A DNA stretch of 64,000 bases. Origin: Rachycentron canadum (lineage: Eukaryota; Chordata; Actinopteri; Carangiformes; Rachycentridae). Position numbers and translations under genes: made by a program. The DNA lies in NCBI GenBank assembly GCA_038496675.1, contig CM076654.1, positions 4,390,269 through 4,454,268 on the forward strand, given 5' to 3'. Shown in pieces: positions 11,943 through 26,100 of the stretch; position 1 is the first letter of the stretch, and every line of letters begins with the position of its first letter. The notes under the pieces are model-generated. The model saw only the letters and a list, made by a program, of their open reading frames with translations. It made no database searches and was not told where the DNA came from.

Positions 11943-14900
11943 CTGTTGGTCGCAGAGTCAAACACTGTTATAAAACCAACATAACACCTGGTTGTGACAC
12001 ACTATGCAAAATGCATGTTATAGGGGTTAACACTGATCACAAAAGAACATATTTTCTTGCTTATCTGTAGTGGTGTTGAGTCATGCAAATAGTTTCAATT
12101 TAATTTGCCCAGGTTGTGAGATGTCTGTCTGTAAGTGTTTCACCTCCACACCTACGCTGTGAAGGGAAATGGAATTTGGTTGATGTTGCTCAAAGCTTTT
12201 TAAAAATGACATTTGAAAAATGAAACAGCAGCATTTGCAGGAACAATGTCTCAGTCACTCTGGATAATCCATAGACTCATCCCCATTGGAACAGCTTTAT
12301 ACCGAAGAGAGGGTCCCCAGGAAAACTGTTGAAACAGTGTTCTTATGTAAAAAGAGGCTGCCGTTGAATTTAACAGTGAGAGCACTCTGTAGAAATCTCA
12401 AAACCTGGGCACAATAGACCAAAACCATCTGCATAATTTGGGTGAACATTTGTGCGTAGTATGGTGCATTAAGTTAAACTAAATGGTTCTTGACATCTTG
12501 ACATGCTCTTAATACTAAAACAGCTACTTCTTGATTGAAGCAGCGAGAATAATCCTGGCAGCAGGCAGACATTTATGACCAACAAAACGTGCTCAATTTT
12601 GGGTAATGAAAAACTCTCTTTTGCTGTTATCTGATTTGAACATGTTAGTAGTGCGGCTGTGTTCAAATACTCAGAGCAGATTAAGCATGAATGGATGGAG
12701 CAAGAAGAGTGAGAGACGTGAAAGAGTGCGCTGAAACAGAACAGGGCAAAGCTACATGAGTCATAACACAAGGTGGCTTTCACCAAAACTAAACTTTCTG
12801 TTGAATAAGAAAGAAACAACAACAGAGGCAGGAAAAAAGCTTGAAGGTGAGCAGCCAGAATGAATGTTTTTGAGCTCGGATGAGAATACTTTACCTCCGT
12901 TACTGTGAAATTTATCCTCCTCAAGTTGTTCTTCAGAAAAGAAAAAAAAAAGTGTTTATTGGTCTGGCAGAGACACAGCTGAAATAGTCTACAATATTCT
13001 TTGTGCCTTTCCATCTGCAGTTATGCATAGCCAAAAGGCTGTTCAGGAAAACAAGACATAATGTTGGCAGAATTGATCCTGCATGCATCTCGGCAGATAC
13101 AGTATCTCATTCATGACTGAGTCTGGGCAAAATTGACCCCACAGTCTTCAAGAAACTGCTATTGACCACCAATCCACCATTTATGTAAATCTCTGTCAAC
13201 AACCCTGCACTTTTTTTTTTCTATCATTATTTTTCTTCTCGGTGACAATAGTCTCTAAGGAACTATAAGCATCAAATACACAAACTTCAAACACAATGTC
13301 AACACCAACAACTTCAAATGAACCACGGAACATATCTCTTATAAAAGGTCCCAGAGGATCTGCAAAGCTTGATGGGGGGGGGGGGGGGGGAGCCTGCAGC
13401 CTTTCCTATTCTGTAATGTTATGAAGAAGAGGCCACAAGGAATAATGCGTTGTGGGAAGTGACGACTGCAAAGGCACAAGAGACATAATACACAGAAATT
13501 TTCATAGGCCGTATTTTCTGTTTTTGAATAATACTGAGAACTTGACTTGAGGTTAATTTCCCAAAAAAGACATCATAGGCTTACACCATAGTGCAAACCT
13601 ATAGAAAATGATCACTCATCTCTACAGTCCCCTCAGCTGTACGGACTATTTTAGCATCTTTTAGCTCATACTTTTGGTTTTATGGTGCCACAACTTAACT
13701 GTTTCAGATCAATCTCACAACTCTCTTCCACCATCAGCAATAGGCTAACAAAGTTAGCAACAGGCTGGTGAACATACTGGACCATTTAGCAGCTGAAGAG
13801 CTGGATATTTTTCTGAAGGATCTGTGAATCATGGACTTAAATTTATCTGGTGGCGACAAATTAATATAATTGTTGCTATTTATCTGCCGAGCATCTAAAT
13901 AGAAGGTGCTGCTGTACTAGAAGGTAAAAAGAAAGATAGAAAGATTAAAAAAAAGATAAAACTACTTTAAATCAGTAATTTTCCAATTGTGGCTCAATTG
14001 TGATTCAAGCAATTATGTCACATACATTTTTTTCCCAATTACAGCAAGAAACCATTCTGATAAATCAGGTCAAGCAATGTCACTGTTGGCAGCATTGGTA
14101 ATGGGCTAAACAAGACTGAAGATGAGAGACAGACATCCATGAATTTACAACTGACTTCTGAAAAAAAAAAACTTTGCGAAAATACATCACTATACTTAAA
14201 ATGATGATATCACTACTTAGTCTGTGTTCTCTGGGTTAAGTTTTTTGATTAGTGAACCTGGTGTTGTCTTTGTCATGGAAACCTGCAGCCTCTCAGCACT
14301 TCATGCCACATGATTATCTTGCCCCTGCACATAATATATTTCTGAGAAAAGCAAAACCACAAAATGTGAAATGTGAAACTAACTGAGTGATTTGAAAACA
14401 TGCAGTGATATTAATAGCGATAGCTGTCATTTTTAGCATTGGTTAAAGGCCCTGAAATACATTTTTTACAAATTTGCAAGGACTGATTAACTTCACAAAT
14501 GTACAGCCTATCCACCGTTATAATTCACACCTTTGGATATTAGTCAGCGGAGTGTTTCGAGCCAAGCTGTCACTGCCACTCTGCCCTCAGTGTCGCTGAC
14601 TGAGGACCACACTCACACTTGTCCCCCATAGCCACATTTAGAGGCTCACAACTCAACCCTAAAAACCCCCTCAGAAGGATATGGAGATGCAAAATGGACG
14701 AGAGGGCTCGAAGGGGTGCTTGTCCACAGATAGGAAAAGATGAGGAGGATGCTTAATTAAGCCTCCTTTATAAGCAGGAATAAAACCACAACGGGCCACT
14801 CAGAAATGTAAAAGTTCAGCTTGACCCCATATGACCGACTAGAACTAATCAACAGCCTCTAGTAATTTCATATCACCAAGGCTGACATTATAGATTAGAA

Positions 14901-17900
14901 GCAACAGAAACCTGATTGCTGGTCTATAGGAGTGAGGTGCCAATTTGGACTGTCCATTTCAAAATTATTACCTTGCAAACACTAACCATATAGTTTTTGA
15001 AAATGTCAACCAATCGCTTTTGATTTAAATCATCTCTTTGATAATTTTATTTTTGCATGAGGCAACCTTGCTTTAAAAATGCTTTTGACAGTGCTGATAC
15101 CCAAGTAAAATTTCTCTGCAAGAAAAGCAATGAACTTGAATCACACTCATGAAACTGTTGCTTCAAGTAATGAGTCAATTCATCAAGCACACTAGTATCT
15201 TAGCAACTGCTTCAGCAAAATAGTAACCAGACTTGACTTAAGAATTACACATCATCTCACCTAAGCAAAAGCCTCAAGCAAACCAAAAGCATCTTGCCAC
15301 TAAACAAGATGAAGACCACAGACTGAGCGTAACCCCTTCGAGAGCTGTGATTTGAGTTCATTTGTGTGGCTTAGGCTTGTTAGTGAGTGAGTTTGAGAAG
15401 TTGCTTTTCATGGAGAACTTTGACAGGACAAAAAAAAAATAGAAAATACAGTCGTGTAATATTTCACTACTTCCTGGAGTTTAACAGCTTTTCATGAAGG
15501 CAGCACCTGCTCAAATCAAGTCCTGACTACTTTCATTCTGTGAATATATAATAATAATATAATAATTTTATCATAATATAAAATGACCATAATACATTTG
15601 CAAGCACTTTTCAACTGTACAAAAAATCACGATGGTGCTATGAGCAAGCAATCACTGTCACAGCCTCCAGCCAAATCATAAAATGGTATAATTGTGCATC
15701 TTGAAATATATTACCTCTCGACTAGACATTTCTGCTGGATGTCTGGTCTAATTAGCTGGATTACTGCCTCCAATATAAAAATGGGAGCTGAAAGAAAATT
15801 TTAATTTGAGGTAAAAAGAAAAAAAAAAGTCCTAGAAATGGTAGGTGGTACAATTTGAGTTTAAACAATAATTCAATTATTATTGAAAGTTTAAATCCTT
15901 GTCAAAGAGTTTAACGATCTTTTAAACATTTAGGAAATGTGCTTTTTCTAGCCAAGAGTTTCATGAGGAGACTGACACACTTTCATGTCTGCATGTTAGA
16001 CAAGAAGCTGACTTAAAACCTAGAGTCAGTTAGCTTAGCTTAGCATCAAGACTGGAAGCAGAGGCAAACAGCTAGTGGCTCATTCCAAAGTTAAAAAAAT
16101 ACCCTTACCAGCACACCTATAGCTCAATACTCAATCTGTATCTTATAGTGCATCAGAAAGATAAAGTTAGGAACTTGGTGGTGAAGCAGTTAGTTGCTTA
16201 AGATATTTCAGGAGTTGGCAGAGAACCAAACAAAATTAGCTAAAATTAAAGTGAATATTGGACTCACATTCATCTTGTGGACACAAATCTGACCTTAAAT
16301 GAATGATAATGTTTCTCTATGTAAACTGGAGTAGTACATAAGCCAACAATCGCCATATTAACTAAGGTTTTTGCTAAATAAGCAATAAACAAACTTGAGT
16401 GATTTTGTGAGTTTTAATACAGTTACTTTGCCAACAGGGAAGGCCAGGGTTCTACTTGATGAATCTTTCCATCCAACTCTAAGTAAAAAAACATGACTAA
16501 ATGTATTATTATTTTCCTAAACTGTTAAACCCTTGTTTTTAGCAAATCCTCATAGACCAATCTTTCTTCCCCGTATCAGCAAATACTGGTTGAGCATATG
16601 CATAACTTCAGATGTCATTTTGGAGCCACATCATCATCAATTTTCCATTTTCTTCTTTTACCTGACTAACCCTGCATCTCCACATCAACTATCGAACTAA
16701 ACAATGCACCTGGCTGGAGCATTTAGGGCTTCTTCTTCTCTGAAGTGATTAATGCAAATAGCAACACCCCAACGCCATTACTGGGGCAATCTTAACATGC
16801 AGTGAGGCTTTGAGAAAGGCAGATAACAGCCTCATAATTGGACTAATTACCTCTAGATGTGTTGCTTCTTTGGGCTAAATGGCAGTGAAATGCCACTGGG
16901 ACAGTAGCTGGTCTATCTTACTGCCACTGTAAACAGGATTTGGCGAAAAGGGCAATGGCTGAGTTCAATAGATGCAGCGTCCCTTTTTAATCTTGGCTCG
17001 TTTGAGTTAAGAGAGTTTGTGAACGTTCTTGCAGTGTAATCAGTGGGACACAAAGTTGGTCTCTGCTAATTAGTTAACAGCCAATAAGGACCACCTATAG
17101 AGGTGTTCAAGAAGATGGGTGTTGGGGGGGGGGCGTTCGGTCAATGCTTCTTCTGGTTGCTTTCCTTCCCTGTTGCATCTGCTCTTCTCTTCTCGACATG
17201 ACTAACATTTCTTCTTCACCTCCTGTTGTCATTGCCTCTTTCTCACCCTAATTTTCCTTCATGTTATTCAACATCCTTCATCCCCCACCCCCCAACCTCC
17301 TTCCTTTCCTCTCCCCCTCCTCCCTTTCTCACGTAGTCCTTCTCTCTTTGTTCACGTCTTTTTTTCTTACTGATGTCATTTGAAGCCAATTAGGTGTTTG
17401 CATGCGTGTGAAGCTGTCTCAAAGCAGGGCATGGGGACATTCAGTTTAGCTGTCAAATATTTCAGAGGAAAGGTCCCGAAGCAACCCGTCGTGCTGAGCA
17501 GAGATCAACACTATTAGCCTGATCCACAGAACTCATATTTAAATTCGCCACGTGCAAATGGTTGTATGAGTGTGTGTGCATTTGTGAAGAATGTGTATGT
17601 GTATGTGTGCGTGCGTGTGCGTCTGTGTGTGTGTGTGGACTCGTCGAGAGGGGCAGGCTGGATAATGTGTGTATATTGCGGCACAAAGAACCGACCGGCT
17701 GCCTCCGAATTGTATGACTCATCCTCATTGCAACTCGTGGACTGCAATCCCAAGAGCCTGTAGTGAAAAATTCTATTAACTTGCATTAGTTTCCTTCCTC
17801 CACCATTACACCACAGAGCAGCATACATTCACTTATTATGTCCTCTATTTCTCTAGTTACGTGATGCATAGGATTGTAAAGTATATCAATGTCCATGTCT

Positions 17901-20114
17901 GCCAATTTTTTTCTTTAATTCCTCATGACTCATAAACTGGAGCAACATATTTTCTTTCAAATAGCATGTGCATAAATCTGCAAATCCTTCGTTCTGCTTT
18001 CATTCATAATGGTTGACTATATCTGTACTTTTGCAACAACCTCCAGATTTTTAAGAGAAAAATATAGGTCTTTAAAAAGACTCAAGACATAAGAACATCC
18101 CCCGCCTCTTTCCTCACTGTGTTTAAGTTCTAAATGCTCTCATGAGGCCATGTAACCCCTTAAAAAAACATACTTCATTTATTCTTGTTTATATACATGC
18201 TGACACACAGGTACTCGCACAATCCCTCTGTCATGTGCGCACACACACACACACACACACAGATGTGTAAATGCGGCGAGATTTCAGAGCTATGACACAT
18301 CTCGCTCTCCAAGCTCCATCTGGGTAAGAATATGAAGAATGCTACTGAACACCCTGTATTTCTCTCGGCTGAAAGTGCCTCTCAACACTCTGTGCGGTGG
18401 TGGTGGTGGTGGTGTTGCTGTGGTGCATTCACACATCTCTAGCCAGCCCCCCTGTTAGAGAGCCCATTAGTGGCTATGTGTGGCCAGACCCTGCCTTTGG
18501 AGAGCCAGAGAGAGGGAGGAAGGTGATGGGAGTAGGGTTGAGGCAGTTGGCGAAGAAGAGAGGGAGAGAGGAGAATGATAAACAATAAGCAGGAGGATGG
18601 GAAAAGGGGAAGAAAAAGAGGTAGAGGACAGCCAAGATATGAAACAAATACAGTCCAGATCTTAGGATGGAACTTCTGATGTGATGACAGATAACAGGTG
18701 GTTGTATACAGGAGGGGCCCAGAAGCCCTATCGCTGTTCAAAGACAGTTTCTGTGATGTTTAACCTCTATCCAGTCTATTCAAAGGAATTGAATTTTATT
18801 TAAAATTCATAATACAATTCTAGAGTGGAAAATTGAGTTGGAAACTTGTAATGATCTGTTTCAGTTACTGCAGAGAGATTTGCATCGCGTCCTGTTGCTC
18901 TCTCAGTAAACTGGCTGTTCAAAGTTCAAGGCTCAAGCTATTTCATCCATAAAAACATGGATGAATAAGAAAAAGTACTAAATACTTTACAGAGTAGTTT
19001 AGGTTGCATGGTTTGCAGTTAAATGAAGATATGTTGAAACTTACAGCCCTAAAAAGTTTTTTTTTTTTTTTTCTAAAGGGTCAAGAATGAATTTGCAAGA
19101 GTCAAATGTTGATTCTCAAAAAAAAAAAAATCTTAAAAAACATCTCTGTTGAAGAGCATTAAAAAAAGGAGTGAGAGAGCAACAGGTTGCATTTTTCAGA
19201 AAGACGACAATTAGCAGACAAAGTTTATTGTGTTCAGAAGCTTGAACTACACTTTGAGTGGGCAGACTGGTCATAACCATTTAGCTTTTGTAATAGAGTG
19301 CCACAAAACAAAGGTCAAGAGTGAAACCGTACCACACTTACAAACCAGTAAAGTAAACGTAATGGTTAGCAGAAACATTTTTTTTTGGATCTTTGCTCGT
19401 TCTCTTTGTTTCAAATACATTTATACACAAATACACAGTTATTAACACAGTTACTTTATTATTGTTTTACTGTACTTCCAATTATAATAGCTCTGTCAGG
19501 AAAACTTGTATTGTCATGTTCCATTTTGCATGTTACCCATAATTGTGTAACACTTGCAACAGTGACGGCAAACGTGAACTGGTCTCCACTGACGCCTGAA
19601 ACCTGACTGGTCAGAATCCAGCTGGACTGAGGTGCGGGCGGCTGAGACCGCCTGACGGACTCTGCCAGGGGACGCCTGCCTGTCTGTCTGTCTGTCTGTC
19701 TTTCTTTCTGGATATTATCCGCCCCCATCCCCAATCAGACCACTGAGACGCAACGATAAGGAAGTTGAAAGAGGCACTGAGTGAGGCAGACAGCCCCAGC
19801 AGACGGATGACAAATGAGCACGGGGACCAATGGGCAGGTGTGAGTGTTTGGAGGGGACACCTGGATACCTGCAGACTCACAAAGAGCCAGGTTTACAGGC
19901 TTTTAGTGAAAAAAGACCAATTTGTCTGAATTCTTTTTCATCACATTAAAGAAAAATGAAAATGCTTTAAAGAACAGCCAATTTATACCCCCTCTAATAA
20001 AACACATAAAGCATTGATTTGTTGAGGGCACATTGAAGAAAAACTACTCATCAAGTTAATTTGCTTAATTATTCAACAGAGCCTCCGTCTGAAAGGACAT
20101 CTGTTACAGAACAT

Positions 20115-20158
<44 letters not shown>

Positions 20159-23100
20159 GAGTAGAGGAGAAACAGATACATTATCAAACGGGTTCACAAA
20201 AGGTTGTTACCAAACCTAACGACACAGTTTTAGTGAGGCTCTACTGTCCCCTTCTGGTTCTGTTACGTCATTGCAAAAGTTGTGATTGTAGAGACTGAAA
20301 ACAAATTTTGGTCTGTGACGCCCCCTGGTGTGAAACCATGGCATCACAGCAGCATAAAGCTCACCAAGTCCATCTTGTTTGCCAAAATCATCATTAAAAA
20401 AAAAAGACCAGATGACTGTCTTTGAATACATTCAGAGTTTGGTTTGGTTTGGTTTGGTTTGAAAAAGAAAGGAAGGGAAATGAAGGAAAAGGAAAGGAAA
20501 GATTTTTACCTCTGGTTAAACATGAGCCTACAAGCAACAAAAAAATCGACTAAAGTGAGTACACTTAGATATTAGAAAAATAACAATTCAGCATGACGTC
20601 AATGCCACCAATGTATATTAATAAATGGCATGATGTGCCCTCTTAGTCACTTTGTGGACTGTTTTATGTTCTGTTTTATTTTGAAATTACTTTCCTTGTG
20701 TGTGTGTTGGTAATGTGTGTGTTTCCTGCTTTGTGATCCACCCTAATGTGTAACACCTGTGTCTCGCTACCTTCGCCCTCATTTCTGTTCCCCCTTGCAA
20801 GATCCTCTGTGTTTGTTTCCTCGTGTTCCCTGTGGATGGATTTGCCTCCTGTGTTGGATGATCTGTTTTGTTCCTGGTAAATTTTGTGTTTAGTTTTATG
20901 TTTCTTCACTCATCCTGCTTGCATCTCCTAATTGTCTGTATTTGGGTCTAAAATGGGTCAGTCCTAATGCAGCTTTGTAATGAAATGAAAATGTTTTACT
21001 TTTTCAAATGGCTAAAACATTATTTCACTGAGGCATTTTCTCTTTGACAGACACACAAATGCACTGACAACAGACCTGCCTGTCTAAATTGGCTAAAAAC
21101 AGCACCACGTACCTGTTTATTTACCTATAAACTGGGTAAGTGAGATCCAAGTGTAAGTGGTCACTTCAGACATCTTTAATAAAGCCACAAGTAAACTCAC
21201 AAGCAAAGAGCTGACTTTTTGTGATTGGATTGCTGAAGATGTATCTTAATGCAAGGTCAACAAGGCCTTTTTTTTTTTTAAGTATAAAGCAGATCTAAGA
21301 TCTGTATTAATACTGTGAAAGTACCAAAGCTCTCTGTCCAGAGAAATACACACAGCCTGTATTCAGAAAGTGAGCCCTTAAACGAGCAGTTAGGACTTCA
21401 GTAACTTTGTGATGTCACAACAAAGCCATCACAACTCTCCACCACGCCCCAAACCCAGCCCACCTGGACCCACCATTCATCCTTGTGTGGTTTTACCTGA
21501 AATGTGCTATATTTTTATTTGATCACTCAGAAAACAATCAGCCAATCAGAAGAGAGGCTCAGAGCTCCATTGAGATGGTTTTTGGTAATTAAAATCACAA
21601 ACGTATAGTCACTTACACGTCAAACAAAACACCAGTGAAGTGTTAAGTCAAAGACATTGAAACCAACATTAACATGAAATTCAGAAAATTCCACGACTGA
21701 GAGACTCTCCTTACCCAGCTACATAAAACTACTTCGGTTTAGTCAAAATAATAAATGTGTCTGACTAGTTACAGCTGTAACTGGGCTTCATTATGTCTGT
21801 GTTATTTAAGATGAATCAGTTTAGTATACCAGAATGCATAACTTTTATCATGGGAGCCATACAGCCTCATGCTGTGCCCATTCTGCTTTATGATCTGTTA
21901 ATGTTAATACAACATTATGAAAATGCAGCTTCACATTTCTAGTCCATACTGGTGCAGGTCATATGCTGGTTAATTTGCATGAAAGCCAAAATATTATTCA
22001 AAACCGAAAAGTTGTGTTTGCTCACTTTTCTATACCACACATAGTTTTGACTGGTAATTTACTACACAGGCACTTGAAGTAACACATCACACACCTTTTA
22101 TATTGCTATCTGTGATTGCTGTAATGATGATTCATGGTAAAATGATAGGAATTTATCCACATCCTGAAAACTGATGTGAAAAACAAAAACAACTCTTGCA
22201 GAGGTGGAGACACAGTTTGATATATTTGATTTATGCTGTGGCTGAACACAATAGAAACAGCACCACCTGCTGTATAGACACTTACACACTTTTGATCAGT
22301 CATTTCTGGGAGGAGTAAGACTATTAACAACACAGAAAAAAATACATAACATTATTAATTGGTCTACAGATGTTCTGTGAATTGACATGTCAGGTTAAGT
22401 AATGTTTGTGTAGTCCATAAATAAAGACTGGATTATGGATTATATTCCATACAAAATTTCTTTTGTATGGAATATTTCAGTTTCAGTGCCACTAATGTAA
22501 ATCTTAACACAAATCAACTTGTATTGGGTGCATTCTTCACTGTTAAGTGCTGTTGTTGTTGATTAAAACCTGCTCATGAACTTGAGTGTGTGGTTCACAC
22601 TGGAGATCAAGAGTTTGTCTAATTTCTTTCAAAAGCTTCCTGCCACAGAACAAAAACAGTGAGCACAAGATGAAGACGAGGGAGAAAAAACAGAAAACAT
22701 AGTTTAGTGAAAACAAAGTAAAGTTTAAATAATAAATAATGTTTGACCAGATATTCAGAATGAAAATAAACAGGAGCAAAACGGTGTAATCAGAGCATCA
22801 GTTTGAATAAGCTCTTTCACTCTTTATAAGACAAATAATCATAAAGTTAACATTGATTCTTAAACAACTAATTGGATTATTTTTTAATCCCTGGCTGTGG
22901 TTGGGTTAACCTATATACTCTGTCTTTACTGCACGTGCACTAGACTCTTCTCATAATAGCCGATAAGTCCTCTTTGCACACGTGAATCAAATGCAGCTCC
23001 TTGTCCTCTGTCACAACTTGTCATCTTCTTTGTCAGAATCCATCACTACAACTCTTGCAGAATCATAAACTGGATAATGAAGTAATTACTGGTCATTACA

Positions 23101-26100
23101 TTCAATAGAGTAGCATGTAAACGAGCATCCTCCTCCAGATTTTTATTGAGTAAAACATAATTATAGGACGTCACTGAGTTTTAAATAATCACATGGTCTT
23201 GTATATCTTGGCAGATTAACAATAGGCTGTAAATATATTTATATCTTAGATTGATTTCCTATTTATGGGCAGCTGTTGATTTTTAAGTATTTCATTTTGT
23301 ATACAAACAGCAGACCCTGACAAAATGATCTCAGACGACTAACTTTGTTTATTCTCAAAGCAACATTATTGAAGTGTGATGATGCACTGGTCCTTGTCCA
23401 TGCACTCAAGGACCACCATCTGGGATATGCAATTTAGCTGCCAGAGGTAACACCTTCACAAGAGAACTTGTCAGTAAATCAGTGAAAAAGATTATGTGAA
23501 TCTGGTCATTTGTAACATTAAATAATTTTGAAAAAAGTGTCCTGCAGGTTGCTGGACACCAGTGTGCCCAGATGCCCTCTTTGCATCCCAAGTTTGAGTC
23601 CAAAAGAAAAAAAAAAAAAACAGCAAATTGCTGTTGAGCAGGCAGCTCTTATGTCTTAAATCTCAGAGTATCCCTGAATGTACCAGAGAATTGTCAGTCT
23701 GCTTCAGACTGTTATCTACAAGCTGACCTGGTCCAAAAAGTCATATTTATCATACATTTTGAATATGTAAAATAAAAGTGAATCAAGTTTTACCATGTTT
23801 ATCTAACTCAAGCAGGTTGCAGGGTTTTATCACGTGAACAACAACCACTTGTATCTCTGAAGGTGGAAAATCAACCAAACATGTCATCTGTCAATACAAT
23901 TTTAAAAAATACATATATATATTAATTGTTTTCTGTCAATCACCTAATACACAGTAAGAAATGGGGCTTTTAACCAGGAGAAAACACAGAAATAATTATA
24001 ACTTCCTGTTTCACATATTTCCTTATGTGAAGTACATACATACAGTATTTTTCTTCATAGACATTTTGGGAGGAAATCAACCCTGTTATAAAGTCAGGTG
24101 TGTGTTTGTGTGTGAGCTCATCTCTGTGTGTTTTGGGTGGTCTTACCGAGCTGGTGGGCCTTTCTGAGGCAGGAGAGGGAGGCGTTGAGTCGGGCACACT
24201 CTTCTTCATTGGCACCGAACTTCTGCAGCAGCTCACACACCTGCTCCTCGCTCATCTCCAGCAGACCCTCCAGGGTCACCTCACCCGGGCTCATCTCCTA
24301 CAACACACACACACACACACATAAACAAACATACATCTTAATGCATGGTTTTAAATCAAAGATGCCCTGGAAAAAACATCACTGTTCCTTCAAATGGCAA
24401 CTAAAGTGTGTACACTGTGTAAAAATGCTGACATAGCATTAATGTCCTACACCCTATATACAGACGTGTTTCTAAAACGAAGTTTTAAATCTCATGGGAG
24501 GGCCTCAGTGGTTGCCTGAAAGCATACAATTTTCATATTAATAGCGTTGATAACATTTACACTCCCACCAGCCACTAAAAAGAAAATGAAAAGGAGTAAA
24601 ATTGAATAATGACCACTGGCTATTAGAGGAAATACAGTGTAATACTTGTGCATTGTGGTGGTTGTTTAATTAAAAGCTGAGAGACGATAAAAATTTGTGT
24701 TTGTTTGTGAAATAATAAAATAAATAGAAATAAAAAAGGAAAATGGAATAAGACAGTGATGAGGATAGTATGATCCAGCTTAGTCCAGCTTATTCTGGTT
24801 TATTTTCTTTTAGTCAATATTTAGTTTTTGTTTTTTTTTCCCCTGTTGCAAAAGATTTACTTTAAGTGATTACATTTTCTTGTGATAGCTAAAGGAAAAT
24901 AAGATGGGTGTATTTTTGGATTTAAAAAAAAACTAGGCGGATAGAAATCTTACCTGTGTGACCTCTTTCCTCAGGTTGACGATGCGGAACCAGTGGCCGA
25001 GGCGGGGGAAGTCCTCCAGCTCAGCACTGCGCTCCTCTAAGGCCACTTTGCACTTACAGGACAGCTGGCGGCTGAAGTACTTCACCAACTTCCCCTGGGA
25101 GGAGAGGGACAAACACAGGGAGGAAAGGTTTCTTTACTTCTTTCACTTGTCCACATGTATTCATACATTTATAGCTGAAAATAAAAACATATATTGACTC
25201 CAGGCAACGTATTCTACTTAAATCATCCAGTTTTGTTTTTGTCCCAAAAAGACCCAAAATCCTGACAGACAGTAGCTTCACAGTCAGAGATGTGCACTGC
25301 AAAGTCACTGAAATCCCAGGGTGGCCTGAATAACCAATGTATGGAAAACAACTGCAACCCTCCCTTTAACCTCAACCACCACAACTAAGACCACTTAACA
25401 TCGGTTTACTCCAGAGGAGCTGCTCGGTGTTTAGTGGTGGAAAGCTGTGGCTTTGGTGGGACGCTCCTGAAGAGCGAAACAAGGTGCATACATGGGTGTG
25501 AGCATCACCTATTCTTCTGTTAGAATAACGCTTCCAAACAAAAACATGTGGCTCATTTCTGTGTGGAGTGCTCAAGAAATTAAGTGGCCTTAAGTTTGAA
25601 CCAGTTTGAATATGATATGATACAACACTGATCCAACATACTGTACACAAACTCTGACACGTAGCATTTAAATGGATTGTTTATCATTATAAATATATTG
25701 AAATAGATGGGTAAAGTGAACTTTTCCTTTGGGAAAATAGTAATCCTCAATCTGTTTTTCAGTCCATGAACACATCACATGACTCAAATATATAATGTCT
25801 GATCTGATTATATATGGATCTGGCTCAAACCTTTTCTGCTGCCATTTTATCCAGGTTTTCTCTGTAAGATGTTTTTGATAACAGTATCTTAACTGGTTAA
25901 ATTATTCATTGATATTAGGGCAATGGAAGCATTTTAGTTGTGCAAACACCATAGACAGGAGGTGATCATAGGTATCCACTCTGCAGACATTGAATCCATG
26001 ACAGTACTGACAAGACTGTAAGGTTCTACCTACGTATTTATATTTACAAAAATCTAAACAGAAATAAAGGCGGATATTACCAAGAGTATCATCCTGTGTT

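Larger units (their letters stand above)
11943..24146 (-). other. ksr2 intron 3
   Basis: A 12.2-kb intron with no convincing exon. It contains teleost-type repeats (13.6-13.8 kb, 15.9-16.3 kb), a G17 run at 13374-13390, several microsatellites (18240-18261, 19680-19701, 20117-20156, 20440-20460) and a 15-bp-arm hairpin at 22442-22475. Open frames here, including a 181-codon one at 12469-13014 on the minus strand, show no family features. Confidence 0.7.

Noticed and set aside
12469..13014. 181-codon open frame on the minus strand in ksr2 intron 3
   Set aside because: Cys/Ser/Phe-rich composition from T/C-rich DNA, no domain, no splice context, and it lies inside an intron of a well-supported gene.
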